This document shows positions 1 to 8,104 of a DNA stretch of 64,000 nt, in pieces. Under the pieces are notes generated by a model that was given only the letters and a program-made list of their open reading frames with translations, was not told the DNA's origin and did no database searches. The position numbers and the translations under genes were made by a program. The DNA comes from Lachnospiraceae bacterium (GTDB lineage: Bacteria > Bacillota > Clostridia > Lachnospirales > Lachnospiraceae). The stretch spans positions 1-64,000 of the forward strand of contig JAAVZL010000029.1 of the NCBI GenBank assembly GCA_022791635.1. Reading direction: 5' to 3'. Within the stretch, counting starts at the first letter, position 1. Every line of letters starts with the position of its first letter.

Positions 1-1
1 C

Positions 2-247
2 AAGGAAGAGATCAACGCAGCTATGAAGGCAGCAACCACCGAGTCCTACGGCTACACCGAGGATGAGATCGTATCCAGCGATATCGTTGGTATGAGATTT
101 GGTTCCCTCTTCGATGCAACTCAGACCATGGTTTCCCCGCTTCCGGATGGAAAGACCCAGGTTGAGGTTGTTTCCTGGTATGACAATGAGAACTCCTACG
201 TTTCTCAGATGGTTCGTACTATCAAGTACTTTGCTGAGTTAGCATAA
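2..247 (+). CDS. gap: Glyceraldehyde-3-phosphate dehydrogenase, C-terminal part (partial)
   Basis: Only the last 81 codons are inside the window; the frame is open from base 2 to the TAA. The visible part belongs to the catalytic domain of type I GAPDH, including the conserved end with [11 protein letters not shown], in which the Asn/Glu-Asn stretch lies near the NAD nicotinamide, followed by the C-terminal amphipathic helix. The enzyme oxidises glyceraldehyde-3-P to 1,3-bisphosphoglycerate in the cytosol. It is followed by a strong hairpin terminator and then by pgk and tpiA, the usual lower-glycolysis order in clostridia. The upstream part, catalytic Cys included, cannot be judged. Confidence 0.95.
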   Translation, partial: KEEINAAMKAATTESYGYTEDEIVSSDIVGMRFGSLFDATQTMVSPLPDGKTQVEVVSWYDNENSYVSQMVRTIKYFAELA

Positions 248-294
248 TCGAACGGCACGGCGGACTACAGCATACCGTAATTATGACCTACAGA

Positions 295-324
295 GGTCCG
301 GTCTTTAGGGACCGGACCTTTTTT
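295..324 (+). terminator. Intrinsic terminator after gap
   Basis: A perfect 9-bp stem (GGTCCGGTC / GACCGGACC) with a 6-nt loop is followed directly by six T. It separates gap from pgk-tpiA, so the two transcripts can be set at different levels. Partial read-through is likely because no clear promoter lies between it and pgk. Confidence 0.93.
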
Positions 325-356
325 CCTACAAAAACAATAGCAGGAGGTAAATGAAA

Positions 357-1580
357 ATGGGATTGAATAAAAAATCAGTCAATGATATCAACGTAAAAGG
401 AAAACGCGTCCTGGTAAGATGCGACTTTAACGTTCCCTTAAAGGAAGGGAAAATCACAGACGACACACGTATCAAGGCAGCCCTTCCCACCATCCAGAAA
501 TTAATCGACGATGGCGGAAAGGTAATCCTTTGCTCTCACTTAGGAAAAGTAAAGAACGGCCCCAACGAAGGCGAGTCCTTGGCTCCCGTTGCAGAGCGTC
601 TGTCCGAGAAGCTTGGCAAGCCGGTGAACTTTGTATCTGACTACAACGTAACCGGAGAGGCCGCAACGAAAGCCGTAGCAGCCATGAACGAGGGAGACGT
701 AGTTCTTCTTCAGAATACCCGTTTCCGCGGCAAGGAAGAGACCAAGAACGGAGAGGACTTCTCCAAAGAGCTGGCAGATCTCTGCGACGTATACGTATGC
801 GATGCCTTTGGCTCTTCCCACCGGGCACATGCCTCTGTTGCAGGCGTAACAGATGTGGTTCGTGCAAAGGGCGGCGAGTGCGCCGTTGGATATTTGATGC
901 AGAAGGAGATTGATTTCCTTGGAAATGCAGTGGAGAATCCCGTAAGACCCTTCGTTGCCATCTTAGGCGGCGCAAAGGTAGCAGACAAGTTGAATGTTAT
1001 CGCCAACCTTCTTGAGAAGTGCGACACTCTGATTATCGGCGGCGGCATGGCCTACACCTTCTTAAAGGCAAAAGGCTATGAGATTGGAACCTCCCTGGTA
1101 GACGAGGAGAAGCTTGACTACTGTAAGGAAATGATGGAGAAGGCAGAGAAGCTGGGCAAGAAGCTGCTGCTTCCCATTGATACGACCATTGCGGCCGAGT
1201 TCCCCAATCCCATCGACGCCGAGATCGAGGTTTCTGTGGTGGATTCCGATGCGATTCCCGCTGACAAGATGGGCCTTGACATCGGAACCAAGACAGCCAG
1301 GTTGTATGCAGACGCTGTTAAATCCGCCAAGACCGTAGTGTGGAACGGACCCATGGGCGTATTTGAGAACCCGATTCTGGCAAAGGGAACCATTGCAGTG
1401 GCCGAGTCTCTGGCTGAGACCGACGCTACCACCATCATCGGCGGCGGCGATTCCGCAGCAGCCGTAAATCAGCTGGGCTTTGCAGACAAGATGAGCCATA
1501 TTTCCACAGGCGGCGGCGCTTCCCTGGAATTCCTGGAGGGCAAAGAGCTTCCTGGCGTAGCAGCAGCAGATGACAAATAG
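357..1580 (+). CDS. pgk: Phosphoglycerate kinase
   Basis: Converts 1,3-bisphosphoglycerate and ADP to 3-phosphoglycerate and ATP. The 407-residue length is typical of bacterial PGK. The N-terminal substrate-binding motif RCDFNVPL, the SHLGK loop, GPMGVFE near residue 331 and the nucleotide-binding GGGDSAAAV near residue 361 are all present. Two ATGs lie six bases apart (351 and 357). The AGGAGG at 342-347 is only 3 nt from the first but 9 nt from the second, and MGLNKKS matches the usual start of clostridial PGKs, so 357 is preferred. tpiA follows after about 20 bases, so the two are cotranscribed. Confidence 0.97.
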   Translation: MGLNKKSVNDINVKGKRVLVRCDFNVPLKEGKITDDTRIKAALPTIQKLIDDGGKVILCSHLGKVKNGPNEGESLAPVAERLSEKLGKPVNFVSDYNVTGEAATKAVAAMNEGDVVLLQNTRFRGKEETKNGEDFSKELADLCDVYVCDAFGSSHRAHASVAGVTDVVRAKGGECAVGYLMQKEIDFLGNAVENPVRPFVAILGGAKVADKLNVIANLLEKCDTLIIGGGMAYTFLKAKGYEIGTSLVDEEKLDYCKEMMEKAEKLGKKLLLPIDTTIAAEFPNPIDAEIEVSVVDSDAIPADKMGLDIGTKTARLYADAVKSAKTVVWNGPMGVFENPILAKGTIAVAESLAETDATTIIGGGDSAAAVNQLGFADKMSHISTGGGASLEFLEGKELPGVAAADDK

Positions 1581-1600
1581 ACAAGGAGGAAAATAAAACA

Positions 1601-2350
1601 ATGGCAAGAAAGAAAATTATCGCAGGCAACTGGAAGATGAACATGACTCCCAGCGAGGCCGTAGAGCTTGTAAACACCTTAAAACCCCTGGTAGTGAATG
1701 ATGAGGTAGACGTGGTATTCTGTGTGCCGGCCATCGACATCATTCCTGTGATGGAGGCGGCAAAGGGCTCCAACATTCAGGTGGGCGCCGAGAATATGTA
1801 TTTTGAGGAGAAGGGCGCTTACACAGGTGAGATCTCCCCGGCTATGCTTACCGATGTGGGCGTAAAGTATGTGATCCTGGGCCACTCCGAGAGAAGAGAG
1901 TATTTCGGCGAGACCAATGAGGATATCAACAAGAAGATGCACAAGGCTTTTGAGCACGGCATTACCCCCATTATGTGCTGCGGTGAGACTCTGACCCAGA
2001 GAGAGCAGGGCGTGACCATGGACTTTATCCGGCAGCAGGTGAAGGTTGGCTTCCTTGGAATTACCGCAGAGCAGGCGAAGACAGCCGTGATTGCCTATGA
2101 GCCCATCTGGGCCATCGGAACCGGCAAGACCGCGACCACCGAGCAGGCACAGGAGGTTTGCGCAGACATCCGTAAGTGCATCGCTGAAATTTATGACGAG
2201 GCAACGGCAGAAGCCATCCGCATCCAGTACGGCGGATCCGTAAACGCAGCTACCGCAGCCGATCTCTTTGCACAGGCAGACATTGACGGCGGCCTGGTAG
2301 GCGGCGCGGCTCTTAAACCGGATTTTGGAAAGATCGTAAACTACAAGTAA
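1601..2350 (+). CDS. tpiA: Triosephosphate isomerase
   Basis: Interconverts dihydroxyacetone phosphate and glyceraldehyde-3-P. The 249-residue TIM barrel carries every catalytic landmark: Lys12 in GNWKMN, His95 in GHSERR, Glu167 in [12 protein letters not shown], and the phosphate-gripping GGSVN and GGLVGGAAL loops near the C-terminus. The start is preceded by AAGGAGG. The gene lies 20 nt after pgk and is closed by the hairpin at 2400-2445, so pgk-tpiA forms a short glycolytic unit. Confidence 0.98.
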   Translation: MARKKIIAGNWKMNMTPSEAVELVNTLKPLVVNDEVDVVFCVPAIDIIPVMEAAKGSNIQVGAENMYFEEKGAYTGEISPAMLTDVGVKYVILGHSERREYFGETNEDINKKMHKAFEHGITPIMCCGETLTQREQGVTMDFIRQQVKVGFLGITAEQAKTAVIAYEPIWAIGTGKTATTEQAQEVCADIRKCIAEIYDEATAEAIRIQYGGSVNAATAADLFAQADIDGGLVGGAALKPDFGKIVNYK

Positions 2351-2399
2351 GTCTGACTTTTTAGACTAAATACACAAAAGAAACGTGTGAAAACGTGAT

Positions 2400-2445
2400 A
2401 AAAGGCCATTCGATTTAGTAAAAATTACTGAACGAAAGGCCTTTT
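2400..2445 (+). terminator. Long-hairpin terminator after tpiA
   Basis: AAAAGGCC at 2400-2407 pairs with GGCCTTTT at 2438-2445. The inner TTCG/CGAA and TTTAGTAA/TTACTGAA segments also pair, so nearly the whole 46 nt folds into one hairpin ending in a U-tract. The symmetric A and T runs would let it work in both directions. Confidence 0.8.
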
Positions 2446-2552
2446 ATGATGTTTAAAAATGATTTGAATATCACTTTGAAAAATAAAAAGGGAAGCGTTG
2501 ACGCTGAGAATACGAAAGGATATAATGAAAACAGAAGAAGGAGAGACGGCTT

Positions 2553-2831
2553 ATAGATGTAAAAGTACAAAAAGAACTGGTAGACGGAATTCTGGGAATA
2601 TTTGAATCACAGATTGTACGAATTGTTCTGTATGGTTCCTATGCAAGAGGAACAGCAGACGCTGAGTCCGATGTAGATATAGCTTTGCTGATAAAGGGTG
2701 CATTAGATAAAGAAATAGAAGACAAGCTGTCAAATCTGATTGTAGATTTGAATTTGAAATACGATAAGGTATTTTCTGTCATTTCAGGCGTGAAAAGTAT
2801 TTGTAGATATTATCGGAGAGTAGTACAATAG
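2553..2831 (+). pseudogene. Decayed MNT-type nucleotidyltransferase (MntA-like antitoxin relic)
   Basis: An open frame of 92 residues carries the minimal nucleotidyltransferase signature GSYARGTADAESDVDIALL (G-S-x6-G ... S-D-x-D) that defines MNT proteins of HEPN/MNT toxin-antitoxin pairs. There is no ATG, GTG or TTG: a GGAGAG ribosome-binding site is followed 7 nt later by ATA where ATG is expected, which suggests a mutated start. The C-terminal 15 residues do not look like the usual MNT end, and the expected HEPN partner is absent. The lower GC and lysine-rich codons differ from the neighbours and suggest transfer. It could be a functional gene with an unusual start, but decay is more likely. 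Confidence 0.6.
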
Positions 2832-2874
2832 AAGTGGCAAGAAAAATACCAGAACGGAAAAAGGAGAGTAAGGT

Positions 2875-3816
2875 ATGGGATTTGACATTGTGACAATGGG
2901 GCCTTTGATTTGTGAGGTCATGCGCAAGGAGCTGGACAAGCCTCTGGACGCTCCGGCAGACTTTACCGGCCCTTATCCCAGCGGAGACGCGGCAATTATG
3001 CTGAATGCGGCTGCAAAGCTGGGGGCGAACTGTGCCATGATCGGCGTGGTTGGGGATGACGGCTTTGGCCGGTGCGTGACAAACCGCTTAAAGGAGAGCG
3101 GCGCCGACTGCTCCATGGTGCGGATTCACCCGGAGGCATCCACAGGAGTGGCCTTTGTCTGCTATTATTCCGACGGAAGCAGAAACTTTCTGTACCATGT
3201 CCACCATGCGGCTCCGGGAATGCTGACGCCGGAGGATGTGGATATGGAGAAGCTAAAAGGCGCCAAATGGCTTCACGTGAGCGGCTTTACCATGTCTACC
3301 AACCAGGCAAGCGCAGAAGCGGTCTATAAGATGGTGCGGGAGGCATCCCCGGAGACAAAGGTGTGTTTTGACCCCAATATTCGTCCGGAGGCCCTGAGCG
3401 TGGAGGAGATCCGCAGGCTGTGCATGCCGGTTTTGGAGCGCGCGGATCTGATTCTGCCCAGCAAATCGGAGGCCATGATGTTTACGGGAGCCGCAAGCGA
3501 CGATGAGGGCTGCCGCAAATGGGCGGCCGAGGGCAAGATCATCGTGCTGAAGAACGGCGAGGAGGGCAGCCGCATTTACACCAGGGACGAAGTGGTGGAT
3601 GTGCCCAGCTTCCCGGTGGAGGAGGTGGATCCCACAGGAGCAGGGGATACCTTCTGCGGTGCATTCCTCACGGCGCTTATTGAGGGAAAGAGCATCCGGG
3701 AGTGCGGACGCTTTGCCAACGCGGCGGGAGCCATGTCTGTGAGAAAGCAGGGCCCCATGGAGGGAGCGCCCTCCCGCGCGGAGCTGGAAGCATTTTTGAA
3801 GGAGCATGAGGATTAA
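2875..3816 (+). CDS. PfkB-family carbohydrate kinase
   Basis: This 313-residue protein belongs to the ribokinase/PfkB fold. It phosphorylates a sugar or sugar-like alcohol with ATP. The N-terminal glycine-rich region (PSGDAAIMLNAAAKLG, residues about 36-51) and the C-terminal signature DPTGAGDTFCGAF near residue 252, with the catalytic Asp in GAGD, are both intact. The exact substrate cannot be read from sequence; 2-keto-3-deoxygluconate kinase-like or fructokinase-like are both possible. The neighbour is a DUF4432 mutarotase-like protein, which fits a small sugar-catabolic pair. A structured repeat separates the two genes. Confidence 0.88.
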   Translation: MGFDIVTMGPLICEVMRKELDKPLDAPADFTGPYPSGDAAIMLNAAAKLGANCAMIGVVGDDGFGRCVTNRLKESGADCSMVRIHPEASTGVAFVCYYSDGSRNFLYHVHHAAPGMLTPEDVDMEKLKGAKWLHVSGFTMSTNQASAEAVYKMVREASPETKVCFDPNIRPEALSVEEIRRLCMPVLERADLILPSKSEAMMFTGAASDDEGCRKWAAEGKIIVLKNGEEGSRIYTRDEVVDVPSFPVEEVDPTGAGDTFCGAFLTALIEGKSIRECGRFANAAGAMSVRKQGPMEGAPSRAELEAFLKEHED

Positions 3817-3930
3817 GGAACTGGAAACAGGAGACCACAGTCAGTGCACAGAAGGATTTACAGTCATATGCTTCTGTGACTGGAAATTCTTCTTGATGAG
3901 CGTGTACTGATTGTGGTCTACGGAACTAAA
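3817..3930 (+). repeat. Structured intergenic element, copy A (full length)
   Basis: The left flank GGAACTGGAAACAG (3817-3830) and right flank CGGAACTAAAAT (3921-3932) bracket an 18-bp outer stem, 3832-3849 with 3902-3919, which pairs throughout if two G-U pairs are allowed. Inside lies the family's conserved hairpin 3852-3891, with AAGGATTT/AAATTCTT and then CAG-t-CATA/TGTG-a-CTG. The right flank runs into the GGAGG that serves the next gene. Copies B, C and D share flanks and inner hairpin but have unrelated, still complementary, outer arms. Confidence 0.85.
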
Positions 3931-3945
3931 ATTGGAGGATTAAAA

Positions 3946-4959
3946 ATGAGTGAGACGTATCAGAGCAGGCTGGAGCATGTGGGAGATCTGGATCAGCTGA
4001 TGTCCTTTAAGGAGGCAGTGCTGACAGGAGGCTTTCAAAAGGGAGTGCAGGTCATGGAAGTGAGCAACGGCGGTAATCTGTCCGCCACTGTGCTTCCGGG
4101 GCGCTGCATGGATCTGTATCAGGTTCGCTACAAGGGAAAGAATATGAATTATCTTGCGCCCTGCGGAATCGTGGCGCCGGAGTACTATGACGCATCCGGA
4201 CTTCGCTGGCTGCGGAATTTCTTTGTAGGCATGCTGACTACCTGTGGCCTGCAGCATATCGGGGGTCCCATGATGAAGGACGGAGAGGAGCTGGGACTTC
4301 ACGGGAGAATTGCCAACACGCCGGCGGAGAACGTAAAGTATGAGCGGGGCGTAAAGGGAGAGAATCCCACCATTACCCTGGAGGGAACCATGCGGGAGGC
4401 CCGCATCTTCGGAGAAAACCTGACCCTTCATCGGAAGCTGGAGTTTGAGTACGAGAGTGACAGCATTGTGATGACGGATACCATCACCAATCATGGCTTT
4501 GGAGATCGACAGTTTGTCTATGCCCTTCATCTCAACTACGGATATCCCCTTCTGGAGGAAGGAACAAAGATGATCTTCGACAGCCTGGAGACAGTTCCCA
4601 GAGAGGAGCATGCGGCCAAGTATGCGGATACCTGGAAGCAGATTGAGGCGCCGGATTATCCCTATCCGGAGCGCTGCTACTTCCATAAGATTCGCCGGGA
4701 CGAGAACGGCATGGCGCAGTATACCCTCTTCAATGAGAAGCGGAGCATCGGCGTAAACATTCAGTACAGTGGAAACGACCTGCCTTACTTCTGTGAATGG
4801 AAGATGCTGGGCAAGGGCGAGTATGTGCTGGGTCTGGAGCCTATGAACACATTCCTGGACGGCCCCAAGGTGGGAGAGGACGGCTGTGAGGCCCCTGTGC
4901 TTGCACCGGGTGAGAGCAAGGTTTATACGGTGAGAATGAACTTTATTGATAAGCTGTAG
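3946..4959 (+). CDS. DUF4432 family aldose-1-epimerase-like protein
   Basis: The 337-residue protein resembles the galactose-mutarotase-like superfamily branch DUF4432: LPGRCMDLYQVRYKG near the N-terminus, a GGPMMKDGEELGLHGRI segment holding the HGRI motif near residue 120, and a late CEWKMLGKGEYVLGLEPMN segment. Family members bind sugars in a beta-sandwich; a defined reaction is not established for most. A longer frame begins at 3913, but the GGAGG at 3934-3938 is spaced 7 nt from the ATG at 3946. It probably acts with the upstream PfkB kinase. A bidirectional terminator separates it from the convergent pdaA. Confidence 0.85.
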   Translation: MSETYQSRLEHVGDLDQLMSFKEAVLTGGFQKGVQVMEVSNGGNLSATVLPGRCMDLYQVRYKGKNMNYLAPCGIVAPEYYDASGLRWLRNFFVGMLTTCGLQHIGGPMMKDGEELGLHGRIANTPAENVKYERGVKGENPTITLEGTMREARIFGENLTLHRKLEFEYESDSIVMTDTITNHGFGDRQFVYALHLNYGYPLLEEGTKMIFDSLETVPREEHAAKYADTWKQIEAPDYPYPERCYFHKIRRDENGMAQYTLFNEKRSIGVNIQYSGNDLPYFCEWKMLGKGEYVLGLEPMNTFLDGPKVGEDGCEAPVLAPGESKVYTVRMNFIDKL

Positions 4960-5028
4960 GGACTGGCGGAAGAAAGGCTACTGAAAAAACACAAAGGCTG
5001 AACGCATAGCATAGTTTTCAAAATACGA

Positions 5029-5070
5029 GGCTGTCAGGAAATGAGTAATTCGATTTCCTGACAGCCTATT
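5029..5070. terminator. Bidirectional terminator between DUF4432 gene and pdaA
   Basis: A 13-bp perfect stem (5029-5041 with 5054-5066) with a 12-nt loop lies between two convergent genes. Short A- and T-rich stretches flank it on both sides, so it can end both transcripts. Confidence 0.85.
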
Positions 5071-5085
5071 TGCTGACTGGAAAGA

Positions 5086-5916
5086 TTACGCCCCTTCCCC
5101 AGCCAGCTCACTCAAAGGATGAAAGCTGTATCCCAGCTCCTCCCACTTGGTCAGCAATTCGTCCAGAATTTCCCCATTTGTTTTAGAGGTATTATGTAAG
5201 AGAACCACAGCCCCCGGGTGCATCCGAGGAATCAGCTTGGAGAAGGCCTCCTCATGACTTGGCTGCTGGTCCTGATACCAGTCCACATAGGCCAGACTCC
5301 AGAAGAAGGTTTTATACCCCAGCTCCTGGGCCATTTTCAGGTTGGTTTCGCTGTAAATGCCCTGAGGCGGACGGTAATATTTTGTCATGGGCTGGCCTAC
5401 CGTCGTCTCATAGAGGGCCTCCAGATCTGACAGTTCCTTCTTAAAGGCCTCCAAATCTCCGATTTTGGACATGTCCGGGTGATGGTAGGTGTGGTTTCCC
5501 ACGGTGTGCCCTTCCTCCACCATACGTTTTACCAGATCCGGGCTGGTTTCCATGTAATTGCCCACAATAAAAAAGGTAGCAGGCGCCTGATGCTTTTTCA
5601 GGGCGTCCAGGATAGCGGGCGTATTTCCGTTCTCAAAGCCGCAGTCAAAGGTCAGGTAGATTTTCTTGTCTTCCGTCTCCTCCACATAATAGGCGTCGAA
5701 GTCCTTTAAATAGGAGGCATTTGCATTTCCCACAGGAGCCTTTCCTTCCTCCTGAAAGCTTAAGCCCCAGTTGGCCGAGGCGCTGCTGCCTGCAGGCAGG
5801 AGGGTGCCGGGATCGGAAGGATTGGCGGCCTGAAGCCGGGCAATTCCCTGACCACCGAAATAGGAGAGTGTAAGCAGTAAAAGTGTGCCGATGATATTCT
5901 TAAGATGTTTGTTCAA
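5086..5916 (-). CDS. pdaA: PdaA-like polysaccharide (peptidoglycan) deacetylase
   Basis: A 276-residue protein with an N-terminal hydrophobic signal/anchor (about residues 8-30) followed by a NodB/CE4 domain. Motifs in order are TFDCGFENGN, HTVGNHTYHHP (metal His residues), RPPQG, a Trp-containing FFWSLAYVDW and LLHNTS. This set is closest to PdaA, which removes the acetyl group from muramic acid during muramic-delta-lactam formation in the spore cortex. The motif 1 Asp-Asp pair is DC here, as in PdaA-like enzymes that keep a single Asp. The start is TTG, with AAAGGG a few bases upstream; no ATG is better placed. The gene stands alone, convergent with the sugar genes. Confidence 0.9.
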   Translation of the reverse strand: MNKHLKNIIGTLLLLTLSYFGGQGIARLQAANPSDPGTLLPAGSSASANWGLSFQEEGKAPVGNANASYLKDFDAYYVEETEDKKIYLTFDCGFENGNTPAILDALKKHQAPATFFIVGNYMETSPDLVKRMVEEGHTVGNHTYHHPDMSKIGDLEAFKKELSDLEALYETTVGQPMTKYYRPPQGIYSETNLKMAQELGYKTFFWSLAYVDWYQDQQPSHEEAFSKLIPRMHPGAVVLLHNTSKTNGEILDELLTKWEELGYSFHPLSELAGEGA

Positions 5917-6221
5917 TGGTACCCTTTCGGAAAACCTGTTTTTCTTAATATATTAGAAAGAATGAAAAATCAGACGCGGTTCCGCAAGTTTCAACAGAAA
6001 AATTTTCCCTCATCTAAAAAAGAAAATAAAAATCAGATTAAATTCCAAAAAAATATATAATTAAAAACAAAACAATAAATTTAGTGAAAATTGGAGCGTT
6101 TCAAAAAGAAAAATCTTCTACCACATTATATTTGTGAGAAAATAGTAATAAATTAACGAACTTTTGCTTTGCAAAGGGAAAATGGATTGTAAAAAATAAA
6201 TGAAAAAATTGTAAAAAATAC
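5917..6221. other. AT-rich intergenic region between pdaA and the PTS operon
   Basis: About 300 bases that are markedly AT-rich (long A runs at 5990-6070 and 6170-6220) and hold no convincing gene. The left part must contain the reverse-strand pdaA promoter, but I see no clear -10/-35 pair. The right part leads into the promoter at 6222-6250. The 75-codon reverse frame here lacks codon bias and a good start. Confidence 0.7.
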
Positions 6222-6250
6222 TTTACAGATAGGCAATTTCGTGATATTAT
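6222..6250 (+). promoter_or_regulatory. Sigma-A-type promoter of the mannose-family PTS operon
   Basis: TTTACA at 6222-6227 and TATTAT at 6245-6250 are separated by exactly 17 bases. It is the only good promoter upstream of the IIA gene. No -24/-12 sigma-54 signature is visible, in contrast to the LevR-controlled mannose PTS operons of some Firmicutes. Confidence 0.75.
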
Positions 6251-6274
6251 GTACGAAATGGAGTGAAACTCCAT
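6236..6274. promoter_or_regulatory. Two adjacent palindromes over the PTS promoter (probable operator)
   Basis: ATTTCGT (6236-6242) and ACGAAAT (6253-6259) form an inverted repeat that straddles the -10 box. Immediately next to it, ATGGAGTgaaACTCCAT (6258-6274) is a perfect 7+3+7 palindrome at the expected transcription start. Both suit a dimeric repressor. The RpiR-family gene at 11252 is the obvious candidate, but this is inference from position. Confidence 0.55.
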
Positions 6275-6322
6275 AATATAAAGAACTGGAGCGCACGAAG
6301 GTTTTTGGAAAGGAGGGAACGG

Positions 6323-6733
6323 ATGTTAGGTATTGTTGTGTGTACACATTCGGATTTTGCTGAAGGGATCCGCAATGCATTGGAGATGATTGTGGGAAAA
6401 CAGGAAAATTTCGATGTGGTCTGCTTCCGGGAGGGAGAAGACATGCTGGAGCTAAGCGAACGGATCAAAGCAATTACGGATCGATACGAAGAGGCAGGCG
6501 AGAAGTATGTAGTCTGTGCGGATCTGTTTGGGGCAACGCCCTTTAATGCTTCGGCGGCAGCCCTGGCTGCCTTTGATACCAGTGTGATTACAGGTGTGAA
6601 TCTTCCCCTGCTGCTGCAGCTTGCTACGGAACGGGAATTCTGCGAGGATTATGATGAATTCCTGGAAAGCGCCCTGGCAGGCGCCAAGGACAACATGAAG
6701 GTTGTCAGGATGAAAGAAATGTTTAGTGAATGA
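6323..6733 (+). CDS. PTS mannose/fructose/sorbose family EIIA component
   Basis: A 136-residue EIIA of the mannose-type PTS. It takes phosphate from HPr on His9 (MLGIVVCTH) and hands it to EIIB; the second signature CADLFGATPFNAS is at residues about 66-78. The longer frame from 6263 is not used: AAGGAGGG sits 6-7 nt before the ATG at 6323 and the family starts exactly here. It is the first gene of a six-gene run (IIA, IIB, IIC, IID, nanE, YcxB-like), which points to import of an amino sugar such as N-acetylmannosamine. Unlike E. coli ManX, IIA and IIB are separate proteins. Confidence 0.93.
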   Translation: MLGIVVCTHSDFAEGIRNALEMIVGKQENFDVVCFREGEDMLELSERIKAITDRYEEAGEKYVVCADLFGATPFNASAAALAAFDTSVITGVNLPLLLQLATEREFCEDYDEFLESALAGAKDNMKVVRMKEMFSE

Positions 6734-6749
6734 GAAAGGGAGTGATGGA

Positions 6750-7232
6750 ATGATTAGTTTGGTGCGGTGTGATGACCGTCTGATTCATGGACAGTGTATG
6801 ACCGTAATTGTGAAAGCTTACGACATTCAGGAGATTATCGTGGTAGATGAGTTTACGGCTATCAATGCGATATTGAAAACCGTGTTCAAGACAGCCGTTC
6901 CTCCAAGCATGAAGGCGGATGTATTTACGGTTCCCAATGCAATTCCGAAGATTCAGGAGGCCCTGAAGAATGATGTGAGAACCATGGTGCTGATGAAGAG
7001 CCCTGTAGTTTATGTAGAGCTTTTAAAGGCTATGGAGGAGCTTCCCAAGGAACTGAATGTGGGTCCCATGACCAAGAGAAAGGGCTCAGTGGCTGTTCAT
7101 CCGGCCATCAATCTGATTGCCGAGGAAGGCGAGGCGGTGAAGGAAGCCGTTTCCATGGGAGCACACGTATTCTTCAGTCAGGTTCCGGAACAGGGACGGA
7201 TTGAATGGGATGAGGTAAAGGATAAATTCTAA
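6750..7232 (+). CDS. PTS mannose/fructose/sorbose family EIIB component
   Basis: A 160-residue EIIB. The phospho-acceptor His13 lies in the signature CDDRLIHGQ. It passes phosphate from EIIA to the sugar bound by the IIC-IID channel. The frame could start at 6726, inside the end of the IIA gene, but the ATG at 6750 has a GGGAG ribosome-binding site and gives the standard MISLVR start. A copy of the structured repeat (7231-7340) begins exactly at its stop codon and fills the gap to IIC. Confidence 0.93.
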   Translation: MISLVRCDDRLIHGQCMTVIVKAYDIQEIIVVDEFTAINAILKTVFKTAVPPSMKADVFTVPNAIPKIQEALKNDVRTMVLMKSPVVYVELLKAMEELPKELNVGPMTKRKGSVAVHPAINLIAEEGEAVKEAVSMGAHVFFSQVPEQGRIEWDEVKDKF

Positions 7233-7340
7233 CAGCAGTATCCCCGAGACGCATAGAAGCATTTGCGGACGTATGTTTTTACGGCCGGAAATGGTTCTCG
7301 GAAAAGATGTGTCGAGAGGGATGCTGCGGAACTAAAATAG
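7231..7340 (+). repeat. Structured intergenic element, copy B (full length)
   Basis: Starts at the stop codon of the IIB gene with AACAGCAG, lacking most of the left GGAACTGG flank, and ends in CTGCGGAACTAAAATAGGAGG, whose AGGAGG is the ribosome-binding site of IIC. The outer arm CAGTATCCC (7236-7244) pairs with GGGATGCTG (7318-7326), and GACGCAT pairs with ATGTGTC. The inner hairpin is at about 7257-7297, with core CGG-a-CGTA/TACG-g-CCG. Being inside the PTS operon, it is certainly transcribed. Confidence 0.8.
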
Positions 7341-7349
7341 GAGGGTATT

Positions 7350-8102
7350 ATGAGTATATTTCAAGCGTTGCTATTGGCCTTGTTTGGCTGGATGAGCTCC
7401 ATCTATTCCCCCGTACTGATGGGCGGCCTGGGCGGCTGGTACACCTTGGGAAGACCCCTGGTGTCCGGTATGGTGATTGGTATTATTTTAGGCGATGTGC
7501 AGACGGGAATCATTATGGGCGCTGCCATCCAGATGCTTTATATCGGACTGGTAACCCCCGGCGGCGCCATGCCTGCAGATGTAAACTTTGCTTCCTGGAT
7601 AGGAATTCCTCTGGCAATGGTAGGAGGAGCAGGAACTGAATTCGCTCTGGCACTGGCCGTTCCGCTCTCCACCCTGGGCGTGTTCGCTGTTTACGGTCTG
7701 TGTGCCATCAACCTGTTCTTTGTACATAAGCAGGACGCTTATATTGAGAAGGGCGAATTTGATAAGGCCGCAAGGATTCCCATTGTGGGTCAGATTACCA
7801 ACATTGTGCTGCGGTTCTTCCCCATCCTGATTATCAACTATTTTGGCGCGGATCTGGTAACACAGCTAGTGAATATCATGCCTCTGTGGCTGACGGATAT
7901 TCTGCAGATCTTTGCAAATATGCTGCCGCTGGTTGGATTTATGCTGCTGATGCGCACCCTGGTAAAGAAGGATCTGGATCTGATTTATTTTGTACTTGGA
8001 TTTATCCTGGTTTCTGTTGCAAATATCGGCATGATTCCGATTGTAATCGCAGCCCTGGTAATTGCATATCTGAAGTACCAGATGTCTGAAAAGGAGGCCT
8101 GA
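7350..8102 (+). CDS. PTS mannose/fructose/sorbose family EIIC component
   Basis: A 250-residue, strongly hydrophobic membrane protein, the sugar-translocating IIC subunit. The N-terminal FQALLLALFGWMSSIYSP and the Gly-rich LYIGLVTPGGAMPADVNFASW stretch are typical of this family. Several membrane segments span residues about 5-25, 60-110 and 140-245. AGGAGG sits 8 nt before the ATG and belongs to the right end of the upstream repeat. It overlaps nothing and is followed 2 nt later by IID, so the two subunits are made together. Confidence 0.93.
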   Translation: MSIFQALLLALFGWMSSIYSPVLMGGLGGWYTLGRPLVSGMVIGIILGDVQTGIIMGAAIQMLYIGLVTPGGAMPADVNFASWIGIPLAMVGGAGTEFALALAVPLSTLGVFAVYGLCAINLFFVHKQDAYIEKGEFDKAARIPIVGQITNIVLRFFPILIINYFGADLVTQLVNIMPLWLTDILQIFANMLPLVGFMLLMRTLVKKDLDLIYFVLGFILVSVANIGMIPIVIAALVIAYLKYQMSEKEA

Positions 8103-8104
8103 AC

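Noticed and set aside
6281..6292. Another copy of the structured repeat upstream of the PTS IIA gene (GAACTGGAG)
   Set aside because: Only nine bases match, and neither the right flank nor the arms are present; chance is enough.
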